From Palsa-892 sp035295845 (lineage in GTDB: Bacteria > Pseudomonadota > Alphaproteobacteria > Rhizobiales > Xanthobacteraceae): DNA of 64,000 nt. The DNA lies in NCBI GenBank assembly GCA_035295845.1, contig DATGIF010000012.1:62001-126000 (forward strand). Direction: 5' to 3'. Shown piece by piece: positions 52,430-60,750 of the stretch (the first letter of the stretch is position 1; each line of letters begins with the position of its first letter). The position numbers were made by a program, and so were the translations under genes. Below the pieces are notes generated by a model. That model had not been told where the DNA came from, ran no database searches, and worked only from the letters and a program-made list of their open reading frames with translations.

Positions 52430-53206
52430 ATGGGCCGCCGCCTCGTCGATATTTCCATCGCACTCGAAAACGACGTGGTGGCCGACCCGCCGATGATGAA
52501 ACCGAAAATCACCTATCGCAAACACAAGGACACCGCGCCGGAAGTTTGCCTGTTTTTTCCGGGCCTCAAGCCTTCCGACCTTCCCGACGGCGAAGGCTGG
52601 GCCATCGAGCAGGTGGAGATCTCCACCCACAACGGCACGCATCTCGACGCGCCGTGGCATTTTCATTCGACCATGAACAAGGGCGAGCGCGCGGCCACCA
52701 TCGACGAAGTGCCGCTGGAATGGTGCTTGCAGCCGGGGGTGAAACTCGACTTCCGCCATTTCCCCGACGGCTACGTGGCGACGGCAAAAGACGTGGAGGC
52801 GGAGCTCGCGCGCATCAAGCACACGCTCGCGCCGCTTGAAATCGTCGTCGTCAACACAAGCGCGGGCGAGGCCTATGGGCGGCCCGATTACGTGGCGAAA
52901 GGCTGCGGCATGGGCCGCGAGGCCACGCTTTATCTCCTCGAGCAGGGCGTGCGCGTGACCGGCACCGATGCCTGGAGCTGGGACGCGCCCTTCATCCACA
53001 CCGCCAAACGCTACCAGGAGACGAAGAACGCCGCGCTGATCTGGGAAGGGCACAAGGCCGGCCGCGACATCGGCTATTGCCACATGGAGAAGCTGCACAA
53101 TCTTGAAGGGCTGCCCGCGCGGGGATTTCTCGTTTCCTGCTTTCCGGTGAAAATCCGCGGCGCCTCCGCCGGCTGGACGCGCGCGGTGGCGATCCTCGAC
53201 GGCTGA
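52430..53206 (+). CDS. Cyclase family protein (kynurenine-formamidase-like metal hydrolase)
   Basis: A 258-residue protein of the cyclase/KynB superfamily. The metal motif HxGTHxDAPxH is intact in STHNGTHLDAPWHFH. Other conserved parts are LVDISIALENDVVADPP, the ATAKDVEAEL stretch and GTDAWSWDAPF. Members hydrolyse formylkynurenine, isatin or related amides; the substrate here is not predictable. The ATG at 52430 follows GGTAGGAGAA. The permease gene starts 12 bases after its stop, suggesting an operon. Confidence 0.9.
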   Translation: MGRRLVDISIALENDVVADPPMMKPKITYRKHKDTAPEVCLFFPGLKPSDLPDGEGWAIEQVEISTHNGTHLDAPWHFHSTMNKGERAATIDEVPLEWCLQPGVKLDFRHFPDGYVATAKDVEAELARIKHTLAPLEIVVVNTSAGEAYGRPDYVAKGCGMGREATLYLLEQGVRVTGTDAWSWDAPFIHTAKRYQETKNAALIWEGHKAGRDIGYCHMEKLHNLEGLPARGFLVSCFPVKIRGASAGWTRAVAILDG

Positions 53207-53218
53207 AACGGCGTTTCC

Positions 53219-54046
53219 ATGTTCGGCATTCCACTCCATGAGCTGCTATGGCTCGCGGCCGCGCTTGCGGTCGCGGGCGTGATTACCGGCGTTCTCGCCG
53301 GCCTCTTCGGCGTCGGCGGCGGCGCCATCATCGTGCCGGTCCTCTATCAGGTGTTCACGGTGCTCGACGTGCCGGAAGCCGTGCGCATGCCGCTTTCAAT
53401 CGGCACGTCGCTCGCCATCATCATTCCCGTTTGCATCGCCGCCTATCGCGCGCACCGGGAAAAGGGCGCGGTCGACGAGCCGATTCTCAGGCAATGGGCG
53501 CTGCCGTGTTTTCTCGGCGTCGCCGCCGGCAGTTTGATCGCGGCCTTCGCTCCGCCGTGGCTGTTCAAGCTCGTCTTCGTGGCGATCGCCGGCGGCAACG
53601 GAATTCTCCTGCTGATCGGCCGCCGCGACTGGCAGCTCATGCAAGGCCTGCCGGCGCCGTGGCCGATGCGCGCGATCGGTTTCCTGATCGGCATTTTTTC
53701 GGCGCTGATGGGGATTTCCGGCGGCATGCTCTCGAACCTCATTATCCTGACGTTCGGCCGCACCATGCAGCAGGCGGTCGCCACCTCCTCGGGGCTCGGC
53801 ATCGTCATCTCGATCCCCGGAACGGCCGGCTACATGCTCGCGGGCTGGTCCAAGATGGCGCTGCTGCCGCCGCTCTCGATCGGCTTCGTCTCGCTGATCG
53901 GGCTCGTGCTGCTGGCGCCGCTCTCGATGCTGTTCGCGCCGCTCGGCGTCCGCCTCGCGCATACAATTTCCAAGCGCCGGCTCGAAATCGCCTTCGGTCT
54001 TTATCTCCTTGTCGTCGCCGCCCGTTTCGTCATCAACCTCATCTGA
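53219..54046 (+). CDS. TSUP (TauE/SafE) family permease
   Basis: A 275-residue protein with eight hydrophobic segments and the duplicated TSUP pattern: GVITGVLAGLFGVGGGAIIVP in the first half and IGIFSALMGISGGMLSNLII in the second. TSUP members export or import sulfite, sulfonates or small carboxylates. It shares an operon-like spacing with the cyclase-family hydrolase, so its substrate may be linked to that enzyme. Confidence 0.92.
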   Translation: MFGIPLHELLWLAAALAVAGVITGVLAGLFGVGGGAIIVPVLYQVFTVLDVPEAVRMPLSIGTSLAIIIPVCIAAYRAHREKGAVDEPILRQWALPCFLGVAAGSLIAAFAPPWLFKLVFVAIAGGNGILLLIGRRDWQLMQGLPAPWPMRAIGFLIGIFSALMGISGGMLSNLIILTFGRTMQQAVATSSGLGIVISIPGTAGYMLAGWSKMALLPPLSIGFVSLIGLVLLAPLSMLFAPLGVRLAHTISKRRLEIAFGLYLLVVAARFVINLI

Positions 54047-54323
54047 GCGGGCGGTTTCCGCTGCGGCATTACGGCCTTAGCGAATGACGCGGGGCTTGGC
54101 CGGTCTCCGGCCGCCTATCCCTTGGGGTCGCCGGCCTATCCCTTGCGGCTGTGACAAAGCTTCGCGCGGTTTATTGCGCCGCAGCAGATATTTTCTTTGC
54201 TTGCGCCGAGATGCTCGCTGGTAACCCGCTCCACCTCTGGTATTATTCATTCACAGCGCGCGCTCGGCGCTTCATCAAGAAAATCAAAAAAACAAAAAGG
54301 GCGAGGGGAACAGGGAGGAACTC
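54047..54323 (+). promoter_or_regulatory. Leader and promoter region of the oxalate cluster
   Basis: A 277-base gap before oxlT. It holds a direct repeat of GCCTATCCCTT at 54113-54123 and 54134-54144, 21 bases apart (two helical turns), a possible regulator site. Downstream are TATTATT at 54240-54246, a candidate -10, and an A-rich leader. The oxlT ribosome-binding site GGGAGGA precedes the ATG. No frame of interest was seen. Confidence 0.45.
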
Positions 54324-55601
54324 ATGGCTGTAACGTCAAGCGCCGCCGGCACGCGCGCGCAAGCATCGAATGCGACGCGCTGGACCAAATTGATCTTCGC
54401 CGTCGTCTGCATGGTGATGATCGCCAACCTGCAATATGGCTGGACGCTCTTCGTCAATCCGATCAACAAGGCGCACGGCTGGGATATCGCGGCAATTCAG
54501 TGGGGCTTCGCGATCTTCATCGCGCTCGAGACGTGGCTGACGCCGGTCGAAGGCTGGATCGTCGACAATCTCAGCCCGCGGAACGGCGCGAAAATCATGG
54601 TCGGGTTCGGCGCCATCATGGTCGCCATCGGCTGGATCATCAATTCGAGGGCCGATACGCTGACGATGCTCTATCTCGGCTGCATCATCTCGGGCATCGG
54701 CGGCGGCGCGATCTATGCGACCTGCGTCGGGCTCGCGGTGAAATGGTTTCCGGATCGGCGCGGTCTCGCCGTCGGCCTCACCGCCGCCGGCTACGGCGCC
54801 GGCACCGCGATCACGGTCATTCCGATTCGCGCCGTGATCGACAACTTCGGCTACGAGGCGGCGTTTTTCTGGTTCGGGCTGATCCAGGGCGGAATCGCCT
54901 TCGTGCTCGCGATGTTCCTGAGAGCGCCCGAGCCGGGTGAAATTCCCGCGACGGCGGCTCCCAAAGTCGCGCAAGCAACGCGCAGTTACTCGCCTGGGGA
55001 AGTTCTCTCCTCGCCGGTATTCTGGCTGCTCTATGTGATGTTCGTCCTGGTTTCGGCGAGCGGCCTGATGGCGACCGCGCAGATCGCGCCAATCGCGAGC
55101 GACTTCAAGGTCGGCAACACCGCCCTCCTCTTCGGAGCCACAACGCTCACCGTGGCGCTGATCGTCGACAATATCTGCAACGGCGCCGCGCGGCCCTTGT
55201 TCGGCTGGATCTCCGACTCGATCGGCCGCGAGTTCACGATGGCGATCGCTTTCGGTCTGGGCGCCGTGGCGTATTGGCTGCTGGGCGCGCTCGGCACCGA
55301 GCCATGGGCCTTCGTCGTCTTCGCCGCGTTGATCTTCCTGACCTGGGGAGAGATCTTCAGCCTCTTCCCCTCGACTTGCACCGACACCTTCGGACCGAAA
55401 TTCGCGACGGTGAACTTGAGCCTCCTCTACACGGCGAAAGGCACGTCCGCGCTTCTCGTTCCGGTGGCCAATATGGTCAAATCGGCGACCGGAAGCTGGC
55501 ACTGGGTGTTCGTGGTCACCGCGCTGATGAACATTCTCGTGGTGGCGTTGGCGCTCTTCGTGCTGAAGCCACTGCGCGCGAAAGCGATGGCAAAGGGCTG
55601 A
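54324..55601 (+). CDS. oxlT: Oxalate/formate antiporter, MFS family
   Basis: A 425-residue major facilitator protein with 12 helices. Loop 2-3 type motifs (VDNLSPRNGAKIMVGFG) and GLAVKWFPDRRGLAVGLTAAG are typical of the OxlT group. OxlT exchanges external oxalate for formate, and the charge movement can drive ATP synthesis in Oxalobacter. Context supports the name: gntR, oxc and frc follow. A strong hairpin (55613-55651) follows the gene. Confidence 0.92.
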   Translation: MAVTSSAAGTRAQASNATRWTKLIFAVVCMVMIANLQYGWTLFVNPINKAHGWDIAAIQWGFAIFIALETWLTPVEGWIVDNLSPRNGAKIMVGFGAIMVAIGWIINSRADTLTMLYLGCIISGIGGGAIYATCVGLAVKWFPDRRGLAVGLTAAGYGAGTAITVIPIRAVIDNFGYEAAFFWFGLIQGGIAFVLAMFLRAPEPGEIPATAAPKVAQATRSYSPGEVLSSPVFWLLYVMFVLVSASGLMATAQIAPIASDFKVGNTALLFGATTLTVALIVDNICNGAARPLFGWISDSIGREFTMAIAFGLGAVAYWLLGALGTEPWAFVVFAALIFLTWGEIFSLFPSTCTDTFGPKFATVNLSLLYTAKGTSALLVPVANMVKSATGSWHWVFVVTALMNILVVALALFVLKPLRAKAMAKG

Positions 55602-55612
55602 GTTGTTTGCTA

Positions 55613-55651
55613 GACGGCCGCCCACACCCGTCGCGGCGAGGGGCGGCCGTC
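55613..55651 (+). terminator. Long GC-rich hairpin after oxlT
   Basis: An 11-bp inverted repeat (GACGGCCGCCC with its complement) around a 17-base loop, 12 bases after the oxlT stop. There is no T run, so it may act as a transcript-end stabiliser or a factor-dependent pause rather than an intrinsic terminator. Confidence 0.5.
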
Positions 55652-55777
55652 GCAAGTCCGCGCTAACGAAGGCGGGCGAACAGCCAATTCGAGGCGTCGG
55701 CCGGCCTATCGCGCTGCGGCATCCCCATGCCATGAAGGTTGAAGCCGATACGGCTTCTGGAATATTGTATTACAGCC

Positions 55778-56524
55778 ATGTCCAACCAACGCCCTCTTCG
55801 CCAAGAAAGCCCCCGCGAAACGCTATCCGGCCGGGACTCGGCCCCGCGGCTCGCGATCGCCCCGCTCGACGACGTGTCGACGTTCAAGAACCGCGCCTAT
55901 GCGGCGCTGCGCGACGTGATCGTTTCCCTCGACGTCTATGACAGCCCCGACGAAGTTCGCCTCGACGAGCGTCGGCTCGCGCAGGATCTCGGCGTCTCCC
56001 GCACGCCGGTGCGCGAAGCCATGGCGCAGCTCGAGCGCGAAGGCTTCGTGCGCTCGGTGCCGCGGCGCGGCGTCTACGTCGTGCGCAAATCGAAGAAAGA
56101 GGTGATCGAGATGATCACCGCCTGGGCCGCCCTCGAAAGCATGGCGGCGCGCTTGATCACCCAGATCGCGAGCAACGAGGAGATCGCCTCGCTCCGCAAA
56201 ATGTTCACCAAGTTCGAAAACGGCACGCTGCACGCCAAGCTCGACGAATATTCCGAGGTCAATATCGAATTCCACCAAAGCATCATCCGCATGAGTAAGA
56301 ACAGCGTTTTGATCGCGCTCGCCGAAAATCTCTTCACCCATATGCGGATGATCCGCAGAAAGACCATCGGCGAGGACGACCGCGCCGACCGTTCGATCCG
56401 CGATCACATGAACATCATCGAAGCGCTCGAGAAACGCGAGACCGCGCGCGCCGAGGACCTCGTGCGCCAGCACGCGCTCGGCCTTGCCGAGCACGTCGCG
56501 CGCCACGCCAATTATCTGGACTGA
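55778..56524 (+). CDS. GntR family regulator with FCD domain
   Basis: A 248-residue regulator. The N-terminal winged helix (NRAYAALRDVIVSLDVY; DERRLAQDLGVSRTPVREAMAQLEREGFV) precedes an FCD-type all-helical effector domain (EVIEMITAWAALESMAARL; EVNIEFHQSIIRMSKN; DHMNIIEALEKRE) with the metal/ligand histidines. FCD proteins sense small carboxylates, so oxalate, oxalyl-CoA or formate is a likely signal. It precedes oxc by 28 bases and probably shares its transcript. A TGTAtTACA palindrome (55766-55774) lies four bases before the ATG, perhaps for autorepression. No ribosome-binding site is visible. Confidence 0.92.
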   Translation: MSNQRPLRQESPRETLSGRDSAPRLAIAPLDDVSTFKNRAYAALRDVIVSLDVYDSPDEVRLDERRLAQDLGVSRTPVREAMAQLEREGFVRSVPRRGVYVVRKSKKEVIEMITAWAALESMAARLITQIASNEEIASLRKMFTKFENGTLHAKLDEYSEVNIEFHQSIIRMSKNSVLIALAENLFTHMRMIRRKTIGEDDRADRSIRDHMNIIEALEKRETARAEDLVRQHALGLAEHVARHANYLD

Positions 56525-56552
56525 GAACGACAAAAATCCGAGGGAGGAAGTC

Positions 56553-58298
56553 ATGGCAGAAGCGGCAGTTGCAAAGAAGCCCGCCACGACAGCGGAAGCA
56601 CAAGAAGAGCTGACGGACGGCTTTCATCTCATCATCGATGCGCTCAAGCTCAACGGCTTGAACACCATCTACGGCGTGCCGGGCATTCCGATCACCGACT
56701 TCGGCCGCATGGCGCAGGCCGCGGGCATACGCGTGATCTCGTTCCGGCACGAGCAGAACGCCGGTAATGCCGCCGCCATCGCCGGCTTCTTGAGCAAGAA
56801 GCCCGGCATCTGCCTGACGGTGTCGGCGCCCGGCTTCCTCAACGGTTTGACGGCGCTCGCCAACGCCACGACCAACTGCTTCCCGATGATCCTGCTCTCG
56901 GGCTCGTCCGAGCGCGAGATTGTCGACCTGCAGCAGGGCGACTACGAGGAAATGGATCAGCTCGCGATCGCCAAGCCCCTCTGCAAGGCGGCCTTCCGCG
57001 TGCTGCACGCGGCCGACATCGGCATTGCGGTGGCGCGCGCGATCCGCGCGGCGGTCTCGGGCCGTCCGGGCGGCGTTTATCTCGATTTGCCGGCGAAGCT
57101 GTTCGGGCAAGTGATGAATGCGGAAGCCGGCAAGAAGTCGCTGGTGAAGGTCATCGACGCCGCTCCCGCCCAGATTCCGGCACCGGCCGCGGTCAAGCGC
57201 GCGCTCGACGTCTTGAAGAGCGCGAAGCGCCCCTTGATCATTCTCGGCAAGGGCGCCGCCTACGCGCAGGCCGATGACGCCATTCGCGCCTTCGTCGAGA
57301 AGACGGGCATTCCGTTCCTGCCGATGAGCATGGCCAAGGGCTTGCTGCCCGACACGCACCCGCAATGCGCGGGCGCCGCACGCTCGACCGTGCTGAAGGA
57401 CTCCGACGTGGTGATGCTGATCGGCGCCCGCCTCAACTGGCTGTTGTCGCACGGCAAGGGCAAAAACTGGGGCGAGCCGTACTCGAAGAAGTTCATCCAG
57501 GTCGACATCGAGCCGAAGGAGATGGACAGCAACGTCGAGATCGTGGCCCCGGTGGTCGGCGATATCGGCTCCTCGGTCGCCGCCCTCCTTGAAGGCATCG
57601 ACGGCAAGTGGCCGGCGGCGCCCGCGGACTGGGTCAACGCCGTCAAGACGAAGCGGGACGAGAACGTCGCCAAGATGGCGCCGCGGCTGATGAACAACGC
57701 CTCGCCCATGGACTTCTACGGCGCGCTCGGCGCGCTTCGCGCCGTCATCAAGGAACGGCCGGACGCGATCCTCGTCAACGAAGGCGCCAATACCCTCGAC
57801 CTCGCCCGCGGCGTCATCGACATGTACAAGCCGCGGAAGCGCCTCGACGTCGGCACCTGGGGGGTCATGGGCATCGGCATGGGCTACGCCGTCGCCGCCG
57901 CGATCGAGACCGGCAAGCCCGTGCTCGCCGTCGAAGGCGACAGCGCCTTCGGCTTCTCCGGCATGGAAGTGGAGACGATCTGCCGCTACGGCCTGCCGGT
58001 CTGCGTCGTGATCTTCAACAACAACGGCATCTATCGCGGCACCGACGTCAATACCGGCGGCGGATCGGATCCGGCGACCACCGTCTTCGTCAAAGGCTCG
58101 CGCTACGACAAGATGATGGAAGCCTTCGGCGGCGCCGGCGTCAACGCGACGACGCCCGACGAACTGAAGCGCGCCGTCGACGCGGCGATGGATTCCGGCA
58201 AGCCGACGCTGATCAACGCGGTGATCGATCCCGCGTCCGGCAGCGAGAGCGGCCGCATCGGCAATCTCAATCCGCAAAGCGTGTTGCGCAAGAAATAG
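56553..58298 (+). CDS. oxc: Oxalyl-CoA decarboxylase
   Basis: A 581-residue thiamine-diphosphate enzyme that removes CO2 from oxalyl-CoA to give formyl-CoA. The activating glutamate is Glu67 in SFRHEQNAG, the ThDP motif begins at EGDSAFGFSGMEVET and ends at IFNNNGIYRG, and the Oxc-type GFHLIIDALKLNGLNTIYGVPG is present. The ATG at 56553 has AGGGAGGAAG upstream; the frame overlaps the end of gntR if extended. It lies 27 bases before frc, the usual partner. Confidence 0.97.
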   Translation: MAEAAVAKKPATTAEAQEELTDGFHLIIDALKLNGLNTIYGVPGIPITDFGRMAQAAGIRVISFRHEQNAGNAAAIAGFLSKKPGICLTVSAPGFLNGLTALANATTNCFPMILLSGSSEREIVDLQQGDYEEMDQLAIAKPLCKAAFRVLHAADIGIAVARAIRAAVSGRPGGVYLDLPAKLFGQVMNAEAGKKSLVKVIDAAPAQIPAPAAVKRALDVLKSAKRPLIILGKGAAYAQADDAIRAFVEKTGIPFLPMSMAKGLLPDTHPQCAGAARSTVLKDSDVVMLIGARLNWLLSHGKGKNWGEPYSKKFIQVDIEPKEMDSNVEIVAPVVGDIGSSVAALLEGIDGKWPAAPADWVNAVKTKRDENVAKMAPRLMNNASPMDFYGALGALRAVIKERPDAILVNEGANTLDLARGVIDMYKPRKRLDVGTWGVMGIGMGYAVAAAIETGKPVLAVEGDSAFGFSGMEVETICRYGLPVCVVIFNNNGIYRGTDVNTGGGSDPATTVFVKGSRYDKMMEAFGGAGVNATTPDELKRAVDAAMDSGKPTLINAVIDPASGSESGRIGNLNPQSVLRKK

Positions 58299-58325
58299 CG
58301 AACAGGGGACCTAGGGAGAACGACC

Positions 58326-59723
58326 ATGGCCAAGAACAAGAAAGCAAAGCCCACGTTGAAGAAAACCGCAGCCAAGAAGAACGGCAAGGCAAACGGCATG
58401 CACGCGCTGCCCAAACCCTCGACGAAGCCGTGGGGACAAGCGGGCAAGGCGCTGGAAGGCGTGCGCATTCTCGACTTCACGCATGTGCAGTCGGGCCCGA
58501 CCTGCACCCAGCTCCTCGGCTATATGGGCGCCGACGTGATCAAGATCGAACGGCCCGGCGTCGGCGACATCACCCGCACGCAGCTCCGCGACGTGAAGGG
58601 CGAGGATTCGCTCTATTTCACGATGCTGAACGGCAACAAGCGCTCGATCACGATCGATTCCAAGCATGCCAAGGGCAAGGAAATCCTCGACCGGCTGATC
58701 AGGCACTGCGACGTTCTGGTCGAGAATTTCGCGCCGGGCGCGCTCGACCGCATGGGCCTCACCTGGGCGCATATCCACAAGCTCAATCCGCGCATGATCG
58801 TCGCCTCGGTGAAGGGCTTCGGCCCGGGACCGTATGAGGAATGCAAGGTCTACGAGAACATCGCGCAATGCGCGGGCGGAGCGGCTTCGACCACCGGCTT
58901 CCGCGAGGGACCGCCGCTCGTCACCGGCGCGCAGATCGGCGACTCGGGCACTGGCCTGCATCTCGCCTTCGGCATCGTGACGGCGCTCTACCAGCGCACG
59001 CGCACCGGCCGCGGCCAGCGGGTGCTCGCGGCGATGCAGGACGGCGTCTTGAATCTCGCGCGGGTGAAATTGCGCGACCAGCAGCGCCTCGCCCACGGCC
59101 CGCTCAGCGAATACAGCCAGTACGGCGAGGGCATTCCGTTCGGCAAGGCGGTGCCGCGGGCGGGCAACGATTCGGGCGGCGGCCAGCCGGGCTGGATCCT
59201 GAAATGCAAGGGCTGGGAGACCGACCCCGATTCCTACATCTACTTTATTACGCAGGCGCCGGTGTGGGAGGCGATCTGCGACCTCATCGGCAAGCCGGAA
59301 TGGAAGACCGACCCCGACTATGCAAAGCCGCCCGCGCGGCTGCCGCGGCTCAAGCACATCTTCGCGACCATCGAGGAATGGACCAAGACCAAGACCAAGT
59401 TCGAGGTCATGGAAATCTGCAATCAGCACGACATTCCGGTCGGGCCGATTCTGTCGATGAAGGAGATCGCGGAAGACATGTCGCTGCGCAAGACCGGCAC
59501 CGTGGTCGAGGTCGACCACCCGAAGCGCGGCAAGTATCTCACCGTCGGCAATCCGGTGAAGATGTCGGACTCGATCACCGAGGTGAAGCGTTCGCCGCTC
59601 CTGGGCGAGCACACCGAGGAAATCCTCGGAAAAGTTCTCGGCTATTCCGCGAAGGAAATCGCCGACATCAAGACTTCCGGCGCGATCACCGCCGAAGAAA
59701 AAAATCGCGCCGCGGCGGCCTGA
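58326..59723 (+). CDS. frc: Formyl-CoA:oxalate CoA-transferase with Lys-rich N-terminal extension
   Basis: A 465-residue class III CoA-transferase that moves CoA from formyl-CoA to oxalate, closing the cycle with Oxc. The nucleophilic aspartate is Asp206 in GAQIGDSGTGLHLAFG. In Oxalobacter formigenes the equivalent is Asp169 in a 428-residue protein, so this one carries exactly 37 extra residues at the N-terminus, rich in Lys and Ala (MAKNKKAKPTLKKTAAKKNG). The core begins LEGVRILDFTHVQSGPTCTQ. The ATG is preceded by AGGGAGAA. A terminator hairpin overlaps its 3' end. Confidence 0.96.
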   Translation: MAKNKKAKPTLKKTAAKKNGKANGMHALPKPSTKPWGQAGKALEGVRILDFTHVQSGPTCTQLLGYMGADVIKIERPGVGDITRTQLRDVKGEDSLYFTMLNGNKRSITIDSKHAKGKEILDRLIRHCDVLVENFAPGALDRMGLTWAHIHKLNPRMIVASVKGFGPGPYEECKVYENIAQCAGGAASTTGFREGPPLVTGAQIGDSGTGLHLAFGIVTALYQRTRTGRGQRVLAAMQDGVLNLARVKLRDQQRLAHGPLSEYSQYGEGIPFGKAVPRAGNDSGGGQPGWILKCKGWETDPDSYIYFITQAPVWEAICDLIGKPEWKTDPDYAKPPARLPRLKHIFATIEEWTKTKTKFEVMEICNQHDIPVGPILSMKEIAEDMSLRKTGTVVEVDHPKRGKYLTVGNPVKMSDSITEVKRSPLLGEHTEEILGKVLGYSAKEIADIKTSGAITAEEKNRAAAA

Positions 59724-59740
59724 CCGCCCGGCGCGATTTT
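59701..59740 (+). terminator. Terminator hairpin overlapping the end of frc
   Basis: A perfect 12-bp inverted repeat (AAAATCGCGCCG with its complement) encloses a 16-base loop that can itself pair (GGCGG/CCGCC). It begins inside the last frc codons and ends in TTTT. It separates gntR-oxc-frc from the formyltransferase-like and fhs genes. Confidence 0.75.
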
Positions 59741-59789
59741 CAATCCTGCGCGGCTCGCCGCGCCAAGAAAGAGGGCGTTGGGGGCCGTT

Positions 59790-60719
59790 ATGCGTATTGT
59801 GGTGCATGGCCAGCAGGCGTTCGGCAAAGCCGTGTTGGAGGCTTTGCTGAAGCGGGGCGAAAACGTCATTGCGGCGTACGTGGCGCCGGAAAAAGAGGGG
59901 GCGAAGGCCGATCCCCTGAAGGAAGCGGCCCTTGCCGCGAAGCTTCCCGTGTATCAGCCCGCTTCCTACCGCAAGCCGGAAGTGTGGGACGAGTTCAAGG
60001 CGCTGAAGCCCGACCTGCAGGTGATGGCCTTCGTCACGCTGTTCGTGCCGGAGGAATTCCTCAACATCCCGACCAAGGGCTCGATCCAGTATCACCCCTC
60101 GCTGCTCCCGGCCTATCGCGGCGCTTCCGCCATCAACTGGCCGATCATCAAGGGCGAGAAGGAAACGGGGCTCTCGATCTTCTGGCCGGACAACGGCCTC
60201 GATACCGGCGACGTGCTGTTGCAGAAAAAAACGCCGATCTCGGACACCGACACGCTCGGCACCGTCTATTTCGACCGGCTGTTTCCGCTCGGCGTCGAGG
60301 CGATGATGGAATCCGTCGATCTCGTGAAGGCGGGCAAGGCGCCGCGCATCAAGCAGGATGAATCGAAGGCGACCTATGAAGGCCGCTGCGGCCCCGACAA
60401 CGCGAAGATCGACTGGGGCAAGCCGTGGGAGCAGATCGACCGCCTGATCCGCGGCTGCAATCCGGCGCCCGGCGCCTGGACGACGCTCAACGGCGCGAAG
60501 GTAAAAGTTTTCGACATCAAGCCCCTCCCCGCCCGCGACCCGAAAGGCATCGGCGGCAAAACCGGCGAGGTGGTCGAGACCGCGAACGACGGCTTCACCG
60601 TCGCCGTCGCCGACGGCCGCATCAAGATTCTCCGCGTGCAGCCCGATGGCGGCGCCAAGCAAGCCGCTCCCGATTACATCGCCGCCGCCGGCATCAAAGC
60701 CGGCGCGCGCTTCGTCTGA
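59790..60719 (+). CDS. Stand-alone formyltransferase, ALDH1L/10-formyl-THF-hydrolase type
   Basis: A 309-residue protein. Residues about 1-205 match the formyltransferase catalytic fold and residues about 205-309 the Fmt C-terminal beta domain. The sequence is much closer to the N-terminal hydrolase domain of 10-formyltetrahydrofolate dehydrogenase (ALDH1L) than to methionyl-tRNA formyltransferase: SIQYHPSLLPAYRGASAINW, LSIFWPDNGLDTGDVLLQKK. Catalytic His102 and Asp138 keep the 36-residue spacing of the family. The position two before the His is Gln100, where Fmt has Asn and ALDH1L has Ile. There is no aldehyde dehydrogenase part. The ATG at 59790 is preferred to a TTG four codons earlier. 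It lies between frc and fhs, so it should act on formyl-tetrahydrofolate or pass formyl groups in oxalate metabolism. Confidence 0.87.
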   Translation: MRIVVHGQQAFGKAVLEALLKRGENVIAAYVAPEKEGAKADPLKEAALAAKLPVYQPASYRKPEVWDEFKALKPDLQVMAFVTLFVPEEFLNIPTKGSIQYHPSLLPAYRGASAINWPIIKGEKETGLSIFWPDNGLDTGDVLLQKKTPISDTDTLGTVYFDRLFPLGVEAMMESVDLVKAGKAPRIKQDESKATYEGRCGPDNAKIDWGKPWEQIDRLIRGCNPAPGAWTTLNGAKVKVFDIKPLPARDPKGIGGKTGEVVETANDGFTVAVADGRIKILRVQPDGGAKQAAPDYIAAAGIKAGARFV

Positions 60720-60750
60720 TCCTCCTTCTCAAAGCCAAGGCTCCCACACA

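Noticed and set aside
56415..60662. Two long open frames (620 and 783 codons) opposite oxc, frc and the formyltransferase gene
   Set aside because: Antisense to well-identified enzymes; composition (Arg, His, Asp, Val rich) is that of shadow frames in high-GC DNA.
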